From Aphis gossypii (Eukaryota > Arthropoda > Insecta > Hemiptera > Aphididae), in the NCBI RefSeq assembly GCF_020184175.1, contig NC_065532.1, positions 3,596,001 through 3,660,000 of the forward strand: a DNA stretch of 64,000 nucleotides. Direction: 5' to 3'. The stretch's first letter is position 1, and every line of letters begins with the position of its first letter. Below are positions 53,699 through 64,000 of the stretch, piece after piece. A program made the translations under genes and the position numbers. A model generated the notes under the pieces. It was not told where the DNA came from, did not search any database, and saw only the letters and a list, made by a program, of their open reading frames with translations.

Positions 53699-55751
53699 TG
53701 CGTTGTGTTACCAACTTGGTAGTGGCTTTTATGCCTGGATGTGAAAGACGATGGACAGTATTAAAAGCAGCACGTCGAAAAGATTTTGTAATGAAAGGTC
53801 GGGCGGTTGGTGTCATGGTGTCGCAAAACACAGGAACATCCATGCCGGGCATTTGAATTTGCTTAAGCTGTAGTCCAGTGTCACTTCGTAAATACGTTTT
53901 TAATTCGTCGTCTTCTTGTTGAGATTTAGCCAGGGCAGTATAATCCAGTGTATCCGAAAGAACTTCCACTCGAGAGAGAGCGTCGGCCACGATGTTCTGT
54001 TTACCTGGCACATATCTTATGTCTGTAGTAAACTGTGAGATATAATCTAGGTGACGAAATTGGCGTGGTGAGCACTTTTCAAGTTTCTGCTGAAAGGCGA
54101 AAGTGATGGGTTTGTGGTCAGTGAAAATGGTAAAATTGCGAGTTTCTACCATGTGTCGAAAATGTTTGACAGCAAGATAGATAGCAAGGAGTTCACGATC
54201 GTAGGCTCCGTATTTAGATTCAGTTACTGAAAGTTTTTTTGAAAAGAATGCGAGAGGCTGCCATCCCTTGTTGACGAATTGTTGGAGAGTCGCGCCCACT
54301 GCGGTGTCAGAAGCATCACTTACAATGGCCAATGGTGCATTGTCGCGAGGATGAGCAAGTAACGTGGCTGAGGCAAGTTTTTCTTTACAATTTTCGAAAG
54401 CAGCAGTAGCTTCAGGTGTCCAGTTGATAGGAGTTTTGCCTTTGAGATTGGGAACCAGTAAGACGTTCAATGGTGCTTGTGCTTCTGAAGCTCCGGGTAT
54501 AAAACGTCGATAGAAGTTTATCATACCCAGGAACTGTCGTAACCCTTTTGCTGATGTCGGTTTCTTGTATTTCAAGATGTCGTCGATTCTGTCAGGTAAA
54601 GGACGTGTGCCATCTGTGGAAATAAGGTAACCTAGGAATTTGACTTCTTTTTGTCCGAAAATGCACTTGGAAGGGTTGATTACTAGAGAGTATTCACGTA
54701 ACCGATTGAAAATGATCTGTAAGTGCTTGATATGTTCTTCTTCAGAAGTAGAAGCTACCAGTATATCATCGATATAACTGAAACAAAACTCAAGTCCACG
54801 GAGTACTTCGTCAATAAAACGTTGGAACGTCTGAGCTGCGTTTCTGAGTCCGAAAGACATAAAAGGAAACTCGAAAAGTCCAAATGGTGTTATTATGGCC
54901 GTTTTATTGATATCTTCCTCTGCTACAGGAATTTGATTATAGGCTCTTACCAGATCGATTGTTGAGAAAATGTTTTTTCCGTGAAGGAAGTGTGTGAAAT
55001 CCTGGATGTGACGAACTGGGTAGCGGTCTGGGATAGTTCGAGTATTAAGTGCACGATAATCTCCACAGAGTCGCCATGCGTCCGTAGTGTTCTTTGAAAC
55101 CAGGTGGAGTGGTGAAGACCAAGGGCTTTTAGAAGGTCGAGCTATACCCAAATTTAGCATAGTCTCAAACTCCTTTTTGGCTCCCTTGAGTTTGTCAGGG
55201 GCTAGACGCCTTGGTTTACACGCGACGGGAGATCCTGGTGTCGTCTGGATGTAATGTTTGGTGTTGTGTTTGATGTCCTTGATTACTCCAACAGGTCGGG
55301 TTATCTCAGGATACTCCTGTAATAAGTCATGGTACCTTGTCGTTCCGACAACTGTTTTGATGGATTGTATGTCGCATTTCGCAGCTTGACCCTGTACAGT
55401 GAGTTGCGTGAGACCGTCCAAGAGACGTTGATTACGTATATCTACCAGAAGATTATAATGGTTTAAAAAATCCACACCAATGATAGGCTTGGATACATCC
55501 GCGACCACAAATCTCCAAGTGAAAACTCGACGAAGTCCGAAATCAAGAGCAAGTGTAATAGTTCCGTACGTAGCAATGGTCGTCCCGTTGGCTGCTGATA
55601 GGGAGTAGTCCGATTTATCTCGTTGACCTTGAACCACACTGCGTGGGTATACACATAAATCGGCTCCAGTGTCAATAAGAAATTGTATTCGTGAGACACG
55701 ATCGGTTAGAAATAGGCGGCGTGGAAATGACATTGGCTCACTGGCCGCCAT
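53589..55751 (-). pseudogene. pol: pol: protease, reverse transcriptase, RNase H (truncated in integrase zinc finger)
   Basis: 720-codon frame. The protease active site is LIDTGA (Asp27-Thr-Gly). Reverse transcriptase spans about 175-400, with YIDD at 326-329. RNase H spans about 470-595, with Asp479, Glu520, Asp545 and Asp590 in the expected order. The first two ligands of the integrase zinc finger are His667 and His671 (HRLSHPG). After Arg684 (end of codon at 53700) the sequence loses homology to integrase. The last 36 residues are a wrong-frame tail, because the correct frame resumes one base later on the same DNA. The region with the two zinc-binding Cys is absent, so this is a deletion of a length not divisible by three. 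The start shown is the first Met. The frame is open 9 codons further upstream, overlapping the end of gag in the -1 frame. Confidence 0.92.
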
Positions 55752-55778
55752 CAGTGATTGCCTTTCTAGTTTTCCGAC
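55752..55778 (-). other. gag-pol overlap (-1 frame)
   Basis: The pol frame is open from a GTC codon just after a TAA and overlaps the last 4 codons of gag and its stop, lying one base back (-1). The sequence TCGGAAAACTAG at the gag end has a run of A but not a standard XXXYYYZ slippery heptamer. The first pol ATG is 15 nt after the gag stop, so reinitiation is an alternative. Confidence 0.5.
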
Positions 55779-56566
55779 TTATATGTACATGGCTTTACAC
55801 ATTTCTGGGAGTTGGATCCAAAACGCCAGTGATACCAACAGATTCCATTGACACCGTGTGAATTACGACTTCGTGATCGAGATCTTGAACGATGGGCACT
55901 AGGATCGGGGCTTCGCCCACGTGCAGGACGGGTGTTGATCTCAGCGATTTCTTTTCTCAGCGCCGTGATTTCCTGATTAATCCCTAGCGCTAGCTGTGAA
56001 AGCTTAAGATTTAACGTAGCTTCCAGAGTATTACTCACAGTTGATTCCGCGATCTGAGGTAGCATAGGACCAGACGCGTCTGCAATATTATCTGCGTGTG
56101 CTGCGAGGTCCTCGAGTTCGCAGTCCTTGACGATCGCCAGCGCTACCTGAATACTTTTCGGTAGTCGGCCCATCCACAGCGTTTTTAACAGTGTTTCAGG
56201 AATGGAGGTGTCAGCTAGGCTTTGAAGATGGCGTAAAAATTGCGATGGTTTTCTATCACCCATTTCGACCCGTTCCAATAGTTGGCGAGTTTTTTCTTCT
56301 TGGGATGCGCTGAGACGTTTGACCAATTCTTGTTTAATTTTTACGTACCTGTTTTCCGATGGTGGTGCCATTATGATATCTTTCACTTCAACCGCATATT
56401 TGGGTGGTAATGCGCCGACAACATACCCAAATTTCGTACTGTCGATCTTGATACCTGCGCTGGCAAAACTTCCCTCGACCATGGCGAACCAAAGTTCGGG
56501 ATCCGACGAAATGAACTCGGGAATTTTCACCGCGACTCTTGCTACTGACGATTCATTGTTTTCCAT
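55766..56566 (-). CDS. gag: gag polyprotein (266 residues, CHCC zinc motif)
   Basis: Structural protein of the retrotransposon particle. The chosen start (ATG at 56566-56564, MENNES) overlaps the last bases of the primer binding site. The frame is open 15 codons further up, but those are primer site and LTR. Residues ~10-170 are the capsid-like region (PELWFAMVEGSF; YVVGALPP; FLRHLQSLAD), typical of insect Ty3/gypsy Gag. A short Arg-Ser repeat follows. The C-terminus has the zinc motif C-x2-H-x9-C-x3-C (CWYHWRFGSNSQKCVKPC) instead of the usual CCHC knuckle. This CHCC form is known from CsRn1-clade elements. It ends in a TAG that overlaps the pol frame. No internal stop or frameshift, so it is probably functional. 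Confidence 0.9.
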   Translation of the reverse strand: MENNESSVARVAVKIPEFISSDPELWFAMVEGSFASAGIKIDSTKFGYVVGALPPKYAVEVKDIIMAPPSENRYVKIKQELVKRLSASQEEKTRQLLERVEMGDRKPSQFLRHLQSLADTSIPETLLKTLWMGRLPKSIQVALAIVKDCELEDLAAHADNIADASGPMLPQIAESTVSNTLEATLNLKLSQLALGINQEITALRKEIAEINTRPARGRSPDPSAHRSRSRSRSRNSHGVNGICWYHWRFGSNSQKCVKPCTYKSEN

Positions 56567-56582
56567 CACGTCGAGGTCACCA
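56565..56582 (-). other. Primer binding site, tRNA-Trp type
   Basis: The minus strand reads TGGTGACCTCGACGTGAT, starting 3 nt inside the 5' LTR edge. It is complementary to the 3' end of insect tRNA-Trp (CACGTCGGGGTCACCA as I know it) with one mismatch. Confidence 0.75.
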
Positions 56583-56752
56583 ATTTGTGGTTTATGGTAA
56601 TAAATAATCACTCACAATTTATAAAATATTAAGCACTATATTACTGTGATATGTATGTACAAGAATGAAATATAACAAACAAATACCAATTACGCGTACA
56701 ATATTACTGCGAACTGAACAACACGGTAAGTCGCGATACGTAGTCACTGACG

Positions 56753-56789
56753 GAATGAAAATTGAGCATCTGATCAGCTGGTATTTATA
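56753..56789 (-). promoter_or_regulatory. LTR core promoter (TATA box and initiator)
   Basis: TATAAATA at 56789-56782 is followed by TCATTC (56758-56753), a match to the insect initiator TCAKTY, with the A 33 nt after the start of the TATA box. The equivalent in the other LTR is 4245 bp to the left. Confidence 0.6.
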
Positions 56790-56801
56790 GGCTCCGCTTT
56801 G

Positions 56802-56855
56802 TTCTAGAACATCCCCGAGTATACTCTAGCGAGACCATCGTGGAATATTCTAGAA
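56802..56855 (-). promoter_or_regulatory. Heat-shock elements upstream of the LTR TATA box
   Basis: TTCtaGAAtaTTC (56855-56843) is three perfect alternating 5-bp heat-shock-factor units. TTCtaGAA (56809-56802) adds two more, 13 bp upstream of the TATA box. The same sites are at 52598-52610 and 52557-52564 in the 3' LTR. Confidence 0.6.
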
Positions 56856-56937
56856 CATGGGTTTTTCCTATTGTACGCTGTCGACATCGTAAATAATTTG
56901 GGCGGCTCGTTGTGTATTGTTCACGTCGCCACAAGTA

Positions 56938-59900
56938 TAATCAGCGCCGTGTAACGGAGTGACTATTTAAGAGGACGGAAAACAAAAAACAAAGTCTTAC
57001 GGTTTTATATAATTTTAAAGAATACTTTTTGATGATTGAATATTTGTGTTTGTTGTTCCGTTTACTGCAACGACATATCTGCCGATATCACGTCGGTGTG
57101 CCGACCTTTATCCCGGAAAAGCTATAGCACTCGGACCGAAACCATAATATTCATCTTAAATATAGTTCGTCAATAATTATTACTTATTTTTCGATTTTGT
57201 TTAAACATTTTCACGTTTTGTGTTTGCATTCAATAATAGATTCAAAAAATAAAACTATAACACCCAATTAGTATGCAGATATCGTATAGTCGTGGTCGTG
57301 TTTATATATAATATGACCAAATTTTTAAATGTATAGTTTTTTTTTTTTTTTTTAATATTGCAGTTTAATAATAAATATCAATGTTTCCAAAGAAATCATG
57401 AACAATGAAAAAAACTATTTCATATAATCAAAAAATAAAATAAACAGTAGAAAACTCGAAATGATTGTATTTCATTCCAGAATTAACATATTATTACGTT
57501 GTTGTTCATATAATGTAAGTTATTTTAATGTTCACATTCGTATTAATACATACTGACCAATAAAAGCTATAGGCTATAACCATATATGACACTGATGGTA
57601 ATCATCACCGCCCAAGATCCAAGAGTAAAATATCAAACGTTACATACAGAGGTACCTCTATTGTATTTTACTATGTTCACAATGTTCAATATCTTCATAT
57701 AGCTGTCGAATTGAAATCAATTACCCGGTTAGATAAAACTATTATGATTTTACTTTGCAAAAAATCATATTAAAAATGCACTTTTGTAACACCGAGCAGT
57801 TACACACAGTTAAGTAATTAGTAATAACTAATATGTGAGATAAAACATATTATATATTATTATATTAATATTTTTGAGCCAAAAGTTACTTACCAATGTT
57901 TGAACGTAACTGCCGAAAGAATCCGTCTTCGGTTGAATAATTGATGTTATTCCTTATACTCTCATGTTCTTGCAATATTTACTATAGAAAAAACAAGATG
58001 CAGTCTAGCTGCAGCTACTCGTGTAAATATAAATAGATTATAGGTGGTAACACCTTATCATTTTACACTTCACTTTTAATTGTCCCTCGTTTTGTGGTCA
58101 CTTAGGTCTTAGACTACATACCTGTCAAATCACTGTACTTAATATTATATTGTGTAACTCATTCGTACTAGTTCAAGTCTCGATAAATAATCAATTGTAT
58201 TTTATTAATGATTAAAATTTAAAACTAACTTGACCAGAGTAATCGGACTAGCATATATATTTTAATGATAATAATGACCCTAGAAAACAGTGGCCAAAAG
58301 GGCCATTCAATATTATTAGGTATAATTACATTTGGAATAATCGTTAGAGATTCTCAATCAATGTTATCTACTTTCTTCCACCATACTACACTAGTACACT
58401 ACTGACAATATACGCTGCTAAGTTGAGATGCGCAACAATCTGATAAATTGTGCTAAAAGATTACTAAATACTTATGTATTATATACTATGTCAATATACA
58501 ATATCAATATACTGGAATCATGAATGCAACAATCTCATTGTTCACAATTTCAGACATCCTTTATAGATTATCCTAACGGATCTAATTCTTGGAACTTAAG
58601 GGGAAATGCAAAGGTACCTATTGTAGTTATTCCCAGTTGCTAACTCGACGACAATTCATCTGTAGTTATAATACCGTCTTCCGCCGCTCACTAATGAGTT
58701 TATAATCATTATCCCATTACATAAGGTAAGTATATATAGGTACTAATTCACTTCAAAATATCTGTGAAAACATTAACTGACGACTAGTCTACCAATAGGT
58801 ATATAATATAACATAAACTATACAGTGCTTGAATCGAGAAAAAATTAAAAGGGAGATGCAAAAGTTTATAAAAAATATGCGTACTTGAATATTAAAATGT
58901 ATTATCGAGTAAGATAAAATAATAAAGGATACACATAAATATTGTTTAAAAAGAAGAGTTTTCGTCCACATCCTCTGCACGTCCTCACGAAATATTCAAG
59001 CACTGAATATATAATATTATGTTTAGCTCAGGACAAATTTAGCTGAACACTCGAAAAAATATTCTTTAGAATCGTCGCCAATCAACGGAACACATCAGCA
59101 ATTTTAACAGTGTCTATTGGACGGAATGTTTTAATTAATGCACACGAAATGGAATTTCGTAATTTACATTCCCTATAATTATTGCCTGCTTCAGTGTTTT
59201 CCGAACTGTATGAATACGCAAGTATGCAGCATCGCCGAATTGGTTATCAGCTACAACATCAAAATATAATATCTATAAATACTAAATACTAATAATAATA
59301 TTTTTATAGATATATTTTGAAGTTCAAATTTTGACGAGATTACATATATTTTTAACAATGAATAACGATATTAATTATTTTGTTATAATTCAAAAACATA
59401 ATTCGTGATGATTTAAATTTTAAAACAGTTAGGTATTATAACTTAAAAAATTATCTATTTATACTGTTTTACGATAAGGTGGTACTAACTCAGAAGTTAT
59501 AAGTATAACACATAATAATAGTGTAACACGATATAAATATGTATTATGATAATAACTAAATATTAATAATATAACAAATGTAATATTTTCAGAAAAAGTT
59601 AACTAACCTACCGTAGTACTAAAAGTGAAATAAATGACATTGGCATTTTGTTAGGTATATTATCTATAAAACATAATACCATGAAATTTACTCACAATAC
59701 ATATACTATTTTGACTAGCAGACCGTATCTTCTCAGAATCGATTTTTTATACGTACAGTGATAAATAATTGAATTCAAATTTAACATATTGTTCATTTAA
59801 GTGACCCACTCGACACCTAATGTACAGCAGAACAGTACCCACTATACCCACTTGCCTACTTTTTAATATAATACACTTGCAAAACTAAATACCTAGTTGA

Positions 59901-60658
59901 AAATTAAATGGCTAGCAAGAGTGCAAGACTTGTTTTCAATTTTAAAGTTATTAAAAATTGATTGCGAGATTCACCCAATAAAGATAAATTCAAAGCTTTT
60001 AATTTGTATCAAAAAATTATAAAAAAAACAAAACGCTTTACAAGGAGCTTATAGTTATAGGCTTATAGCCTATATATATTAAATGTAGAATGTTTTAAGT
60101 TTCAAAAGTAAAATCTTATTGCAATAATCATATTCATCATTGTTTTTTGAAAATTCTGCAATTTGTTACTTTATTTACCAAAATATATGCACAATATAAC
60201 GGTTGTCACATTTTTTACAAAAAAAAAGGGAAAGAAAGAGAATTTTGAACACCTCACCAATTAAATTTATATTTCCAAGCCAAAAAATATCACAGAACCT
60301 TCAGTATCAAATATTTATCATAATAGAAGAAGCAGTTTTAAACAACTTATAGTTAGTATGTACCTATATCCGCAGTAACCACGGCCTTACGAGGGCGTGC
60401 AAATTTCCTAGTTTTTATACGCGTATTTTAGAATACTACCTACCTACTTAATTTATGAGTCTACAGAATGAAATATTATAAGTTAATAATTTATCTTTAT
60501 GCTATAATTATACCTACTACCTACATATTATTGTTTAATCGAATGCTCAATATTATATACAGTCAAAATCTATACATACCGCTTCCTCGCTTTGCAAATC
60601 GGTTAAACGTTATTATGCATTTTCTCTGCTACTCTTTTTTTTTCAAAAATGTTAATTT
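56938..60658. other. Non-coding DNA right of the retrotransposon
   Basis: AT-rich with no recognised coding exon. Fragments of the dispersed TTCTGA repeat lie near 58670-58700 and 59730-59860. Confidence 0.5.
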
Positions 60659-60675
60659 AAAAAAAAAAACAAAAA
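60659..60675 (-). terminator. RNA polymerase III terminator of the 5S gene
   Basis: On the minus strand T5, G and then about 11 T follow two bases after the 5S 3' end, a standard Pol III stop. Confidence 0.85.
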
Positions 60676-60677
60676 CA

Positions 60678-60795
60678 GCCAACGGCACGTAGTGTTCCCA
60701 AGCGGTCACCCATCCAAGTACTAACTACGCCCGACGTTGCTTAACTTCAGTGATCGGACGAGAACTGGTGTATTCAACGTGGTATGGTCGTTGGC
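60678..60795 (-). rRNA. 5S ribosomal RNA
   Basis: The 118-nt sequence starts GCCAACGACCATACCACG and ends GTGCCGTTGGC. It shows the conserved internal control region (CGATCACTGAAGTTAAGCA; GTTAGTACTTGGATGGGTGA; GACCGCTTGGGAACAC). The 5' and 3' ends pair to form helix I (GCCAACG / CGTTGGC). It is transcribed by Pol III from internal A/IE/C boxes and becomes part of the large ribosomal subunit. No truncation is visible and a T-run terminator follows directly, so it looks functional. It stands alone in this window, not in a tandem array, so it may be a dispersed copy. Confidence 0.96.
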
Positions 60796-61020
60796 GAATA
60801 CTAAGTGAAAAATTAAATTATTTAAAAAGTACTTATCATTAATATTTTTTATAACTATCGCAATGAATGCACACACAATACAGTCCTCAATAAATTATGA
60901 CTGTATAACTACTATAACAACTGTGTAATTAAATTCAATTATAATATTACATCTATACCAGCTACCTACATTGGTATCAATTATTAATACGGTAAGAAAT
61001 CTACTATAAATACGAATCTA

Positions 61021-61806
61021 GGAAAAAAAAGCCCCAGAAAAAAAATACGGTAAAAAAAGCCCCATACCTACGAAATACATATTACTTTTTTATAATAGTG
61101 TACATTTTATAATTTTAAATTTTTAAACAATATACCTATCTATATTATTATATAATATTTTACACTATATAGGTAGGTATAAATATACATTCGGAATATA
61201 AAAGATTAAAGCATAGGTACAGCAATAAAAGTAGGTAAGTTATTGTCATTTGACTTTATCTTATAAATGATGAAAGTATTATATTTTATTGTAGACACTA
61301 TCTGGCAACTATGTGGGTATGGTAGGTTAGGTAAAATGAAAATGGAAGTTGCTGCAGACCAAGCAAAATTGGCGTTAAGTAATGTAGGAGATTATGGTAG
61401 TACAAAACTTGGTACAAAAAAATTAACCGAAAACCGCTTAAAAAATGTATGCATGCAAATCAAAAATAATGATATAAGTACCTATATTAGATTTTCTTAT
61501 GACTGTTAGCCACATTAGAAAGCAATGCTACTAAATTTTTTACCTTTAAACATTTTTTAAAATATAAACAAACAACAAACTACAATTAATAATATATTTT
61601 TAACTGTGATATAATTAATTTATATTTTTATTTATTTTAATAATATGTATTCATCTTATTTACATTTTTACATTAAAAAAAAAAAAAAAAATGGTTATGG
61701 ATATTATGATTATAATTAATTGTATAAATCATAATATGATATGGGGCTTTTTTTTCCTATGACGGGGCTTTTTTTACCGTATTTTTTTTCTGGGGCTTTT
61801 TTTTCC
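61021..61806. mobile_element. Unclassified DNA element with 43-bp perfect terminal inverted repeats
   Basis: The 43 bases at 61021-61063 are the exact reverse complement of 61764-61806. Each arm is built from A-runs and GCCCC blocks (GGAAAAAAAAGCCCC, then ATACGGTAAAAAAAGCCCC). An extra copy of the GGAAAAAAAAGCCCCAT block lies inverted at 61741-61757, so the right end is partly duplicated. The total is 786 bp. Flanks do not give an unambiguous target duplication. The interior has one 80-codon open frame (61267-61509, starting MMKVLYFIVD) that I do not recognise and that is probably not a transposase. The perfect arms suggest recent activity. Confidence 0.75.
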
Positions 61807-61809
61807 GAG

Positions 61810-64000
61810 TACCATAAATACATACTAGTTATTTACCAATAGGTATTTCCTAATTACGGATAAATTTCCCATCAATATTTTTTATATCTATACCTATAGG
61901 TTTGTTCTTTGCCTATAACTATACAGACCCAGATTGAACCGATGAGCTACCGAGAAAATCTCGATGGGCCGTTATTAATTTATTATTCTTGGACAAAAGT
62001 AGGTAGTCTAATTACTTTAGATAGGTACTGCAGGCGCGAATCCAGAACAAATTTACGGGGAGAGGGGGTCTTGAATAAAATTTTATTAAAAACGCTATCG
62101 ATGAAACAATGCAGATATACATACAGTGTATACCATTGTCTACGGGGGGAAGTCATTTTCAAAAACCCTCAAATTATTGAATATTAGGTTTGTAGTCTTA
62201 TAGTAGTATAAAAATACTAAATGAGGATATAAATTTAATAAAAACCTTGTAAGTTGTTTAGTCGCGAACGCCTAACACATATATTTCCTTTTTATCACTT
62301 TTTCAGCAATTTGGATAAACTACCAAAATTAAAGTTGGTTGATGGGGTTAAAATTGTTCGTATCTTCCTAGCAATCATTATTCGTAAAAAAATGTTTATC
62401 AATTAATATATTATTGTCATCATAGTTTCTTAGATTTTGAGGGATTTTTTTTTTTTTGAAGCAAATGATTGTATAGATAGGTACACGTAGGTAATAATAT
62501 TGTCCTAAATAATTTGTTCACATTATATTATATCTCAATAATAATGGTCAATTAAAAAAAAAAAACGATCCTGTAATACTATTTCTAGTCGATTAATTCT
62601 GATAAACTTACCCTTCTGCAGCTGGATAAATCATCTGGAAAATTTTGAATTTCGTCAGTCGTATTCGTGGCACTCGTCCACTAGGGGACCTAACCATCAA
62701 ATCATCAGTTCGTTATTCGTTATAAATGTGAGTATGTGACCTAAAGTGGTCTAGAAAATTAAAACTATTGTCATACGACATCTGTAAGTTGCAACCATTA
62801 TGTCATCATGTACCCCTAGTCCCTACTCATCCACCCGGTGATTCACAATGCCGCATATCTTTGAAAACTGTTTTACAGTTAAATTATTATTTATAGATAA
62901 TACCCAAGTACCTATAAGTTTGTAATAGGTAAGTAATACAAATTTAATGTTTATAATATGTCAATGTTATATAAATATATAATGATTAATTTTATCAAAC
63001 AACACTCATTTATCTATCTACAACGTTTTTGAAAAATAAAATTTTACATAACTTACCCATAAGTTATAGTTAATCTAGTTATTTATAAATTATACATATT
63101 AACATACCTGATACCTGTTATAATATTTATATTTGTATGTTTTTTTATTTTTTTTAATAACAAGATGGACGTTAAGTAATTGCCTAAATTTGAATTAGGA
63201 AAAACTTAAACGATTTTAATTTAATCCTTATACCTGCATACGTCCCAAAGTTTTTAATCGAAATTCAACAAAGGTTAAACATTTTAAAAAAATAATGAAA
63301 AAGTATTCTAGTCAATAAAAATTTTCTCCATTAAATTAAATCATTTACAATTTATTTTTTTTTCAGAAAGAAAATAAAATAAAAATAAATTTGATCATGA
63401 TCTTTAATACCTATCAATGACTATCATATTAGAATAAAGATTAAACGAACCAAGTATATTATAATTTTATCTATGATCATAGACTAAGTATTATACAGTA
63501 TATAAGATTATAGACATGAAAAATCAAAGGTACATATTTTGAAGTAGGCACACTAATTAAGTACTGGTTATCCAAAATAAAATCTTAAATTCATACAACC
63601 TTTAGTGAATGTTTAATATTTTAAGTTGAATAAAAAGATTAATAACATTAGGAATTGATTTTATATGATTAAATTGTATATTAAGTAGGTACAATACATG
63701 GTAAAATAAATAGCTGTATTATTGTATAAATTAGCCAAAATGATTTTTTTTTTAGATTTTAAAAAAGTGTATATAAAAAAAAAATTCATTAAACGGTAAT
63801 TTTTTATCAATAAAGAGCATTTAATCATAATTAGGTGTGTTAGGTATTTAAAATTAAAATACCCAACGTAAGAGACAGCCATTTAACTTATGGCTGATCA
63901 ATAGTCCTTGTTAAAAGCTATTTGAAGAATATGTATTATTTTTGTATCTATAAATAATAAATTGTAACGATTATATTATCAAAGAGGATGTCGCACCCGA
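61810..64000. other. AT-rich non-coding DNA with a repeat fragment
   Basis: Near 62030-62170 the sequence GCAGGCGCGAATCCAGAAC...GGGGAGAGGGGGTC...ACGGGGGGAAG looks like a decayed transposon end. No gene recognised to the window edge. Confidence 0.45.

Larger units (their letters stand above)
52341..56933 (-). mobile_element. Ty3/gypsy LTR retrotransposon, CsRn1-type (4593 bp)
   Basis: Full-length element in minus orientation, arranged 5' LTR, primer site, gag, pol (protease, reverse transcriptase, RNase H, integrase), polypurine tract, 3' LTR. The LTRs are 348 bp each and read as identical. The LTR ends are TGTGG...CCACA. The target duplication is AGTA (52337-52340 and 56934-56937). The Gag zinc motif is CHCC and the primer site fits tRNA-Trp. 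Both are known hallmarks of the CsRn1 clade. There is no env frame. The identical LTRs mean a recent insertion. The copy is defective because pol is broken in the integrase zinc finger, so it would need integrase supplied by another copy. Confidence 0.93.
56586..56933 (-). repeat. 5' LTR
   Basis: 348 bp, reading as identical to the 3' LTR. It contains the promoter elements listed separately. Confidence 0.95.

Noticed and set aside
56567..56611. Upstream extension of gag by 15 codons
   Set aside because: These codons lie in the primer binding site and LTR, most of them in the LTR, and are not expected to be the genuine start.
1..64000. CRISPR array, bacterial operon, phage or prophage, tRNA genes
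   Set aside because: No regularly spaced repeats, no clustered intronless genes and no tRNA-like cloverleaf noticed; all firm features are eukaryotic.

Overview
This window looks like nuclear DNA of an insect, most probably an aphid. The sequence is very AT-rich, coding exons are small islands split by spliceosomal introns, short TACCTA/TAGGTA runs are frequent, and there are many short transposon relics. The species cannot be fixed from the sequence alone.

Layout. (1) Positions 1-9270 hold two tandem minus-strand UDP-glycosyltransferase (UGT) genes. The upstream copy (start codon at 9227, stop at 5017) can be assembled completely from five exons into a 521-residue membrane enzyme. The downstream copy (start codon at 1994) has four exons of exactly the same lengths, and its last exon lies beyond the left edge. 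(2) Positions 9.3-35 kb are essentially gene-free AT-rich DNA, with one CpG-rich island at 17.9-18.5 kb and a few transposon fragments. (3) Positions 35.4-49.3 kb contain two more CpG-rich, microsatellite-bearing islands (35.6-36.9 and 47.6-49.3 kb), a pair of TATA-flanked inverted-repeat elements (39.5-41.2 kb), a well-formed orphan core promoter (43.6 kb) and a nested foldback element (44.1-45.0 kb). (4) Positions 52341-56933 are a young Ty3/gypsy LTR retrotransposon on the minus strand. It has two 348-bp LTRs that read as identical, an AGTA target duplication, a tRNA-Trp-type primer site and a CHCC Gag, which place it in the CsRn1 clade. Its LTR promoter carries heat-shock elements. Its pol is broken by an internal deletion in the integrase zinc finger. 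(5) Positions 57-64 kb contain a complete 5S rRNA gene on the minus strand and, close by, an unrecognised mobile element with 43-bp perfect terminal inverted repeats.

How the parts relate. The UGT pair is a local gene duplication, likely for conjugation of plant toxins, insecticides or endogenous lipophiles in the ER. The other clear genes belong to the retrotransposon or to the translation machinery (5S). No operon-like or prokaryotic system is present. The points most worth checking are the heat-shock-type LTR promoter on a recently inserted but integrase-defective element, the probable GC-AG intron in one UGT paralogue, the 43-bp TIR element, and a small repeat element carrying RFX X-box motifs. 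Genes built from tiny exons could be present in the gene-free blocks and would not be visible to me.
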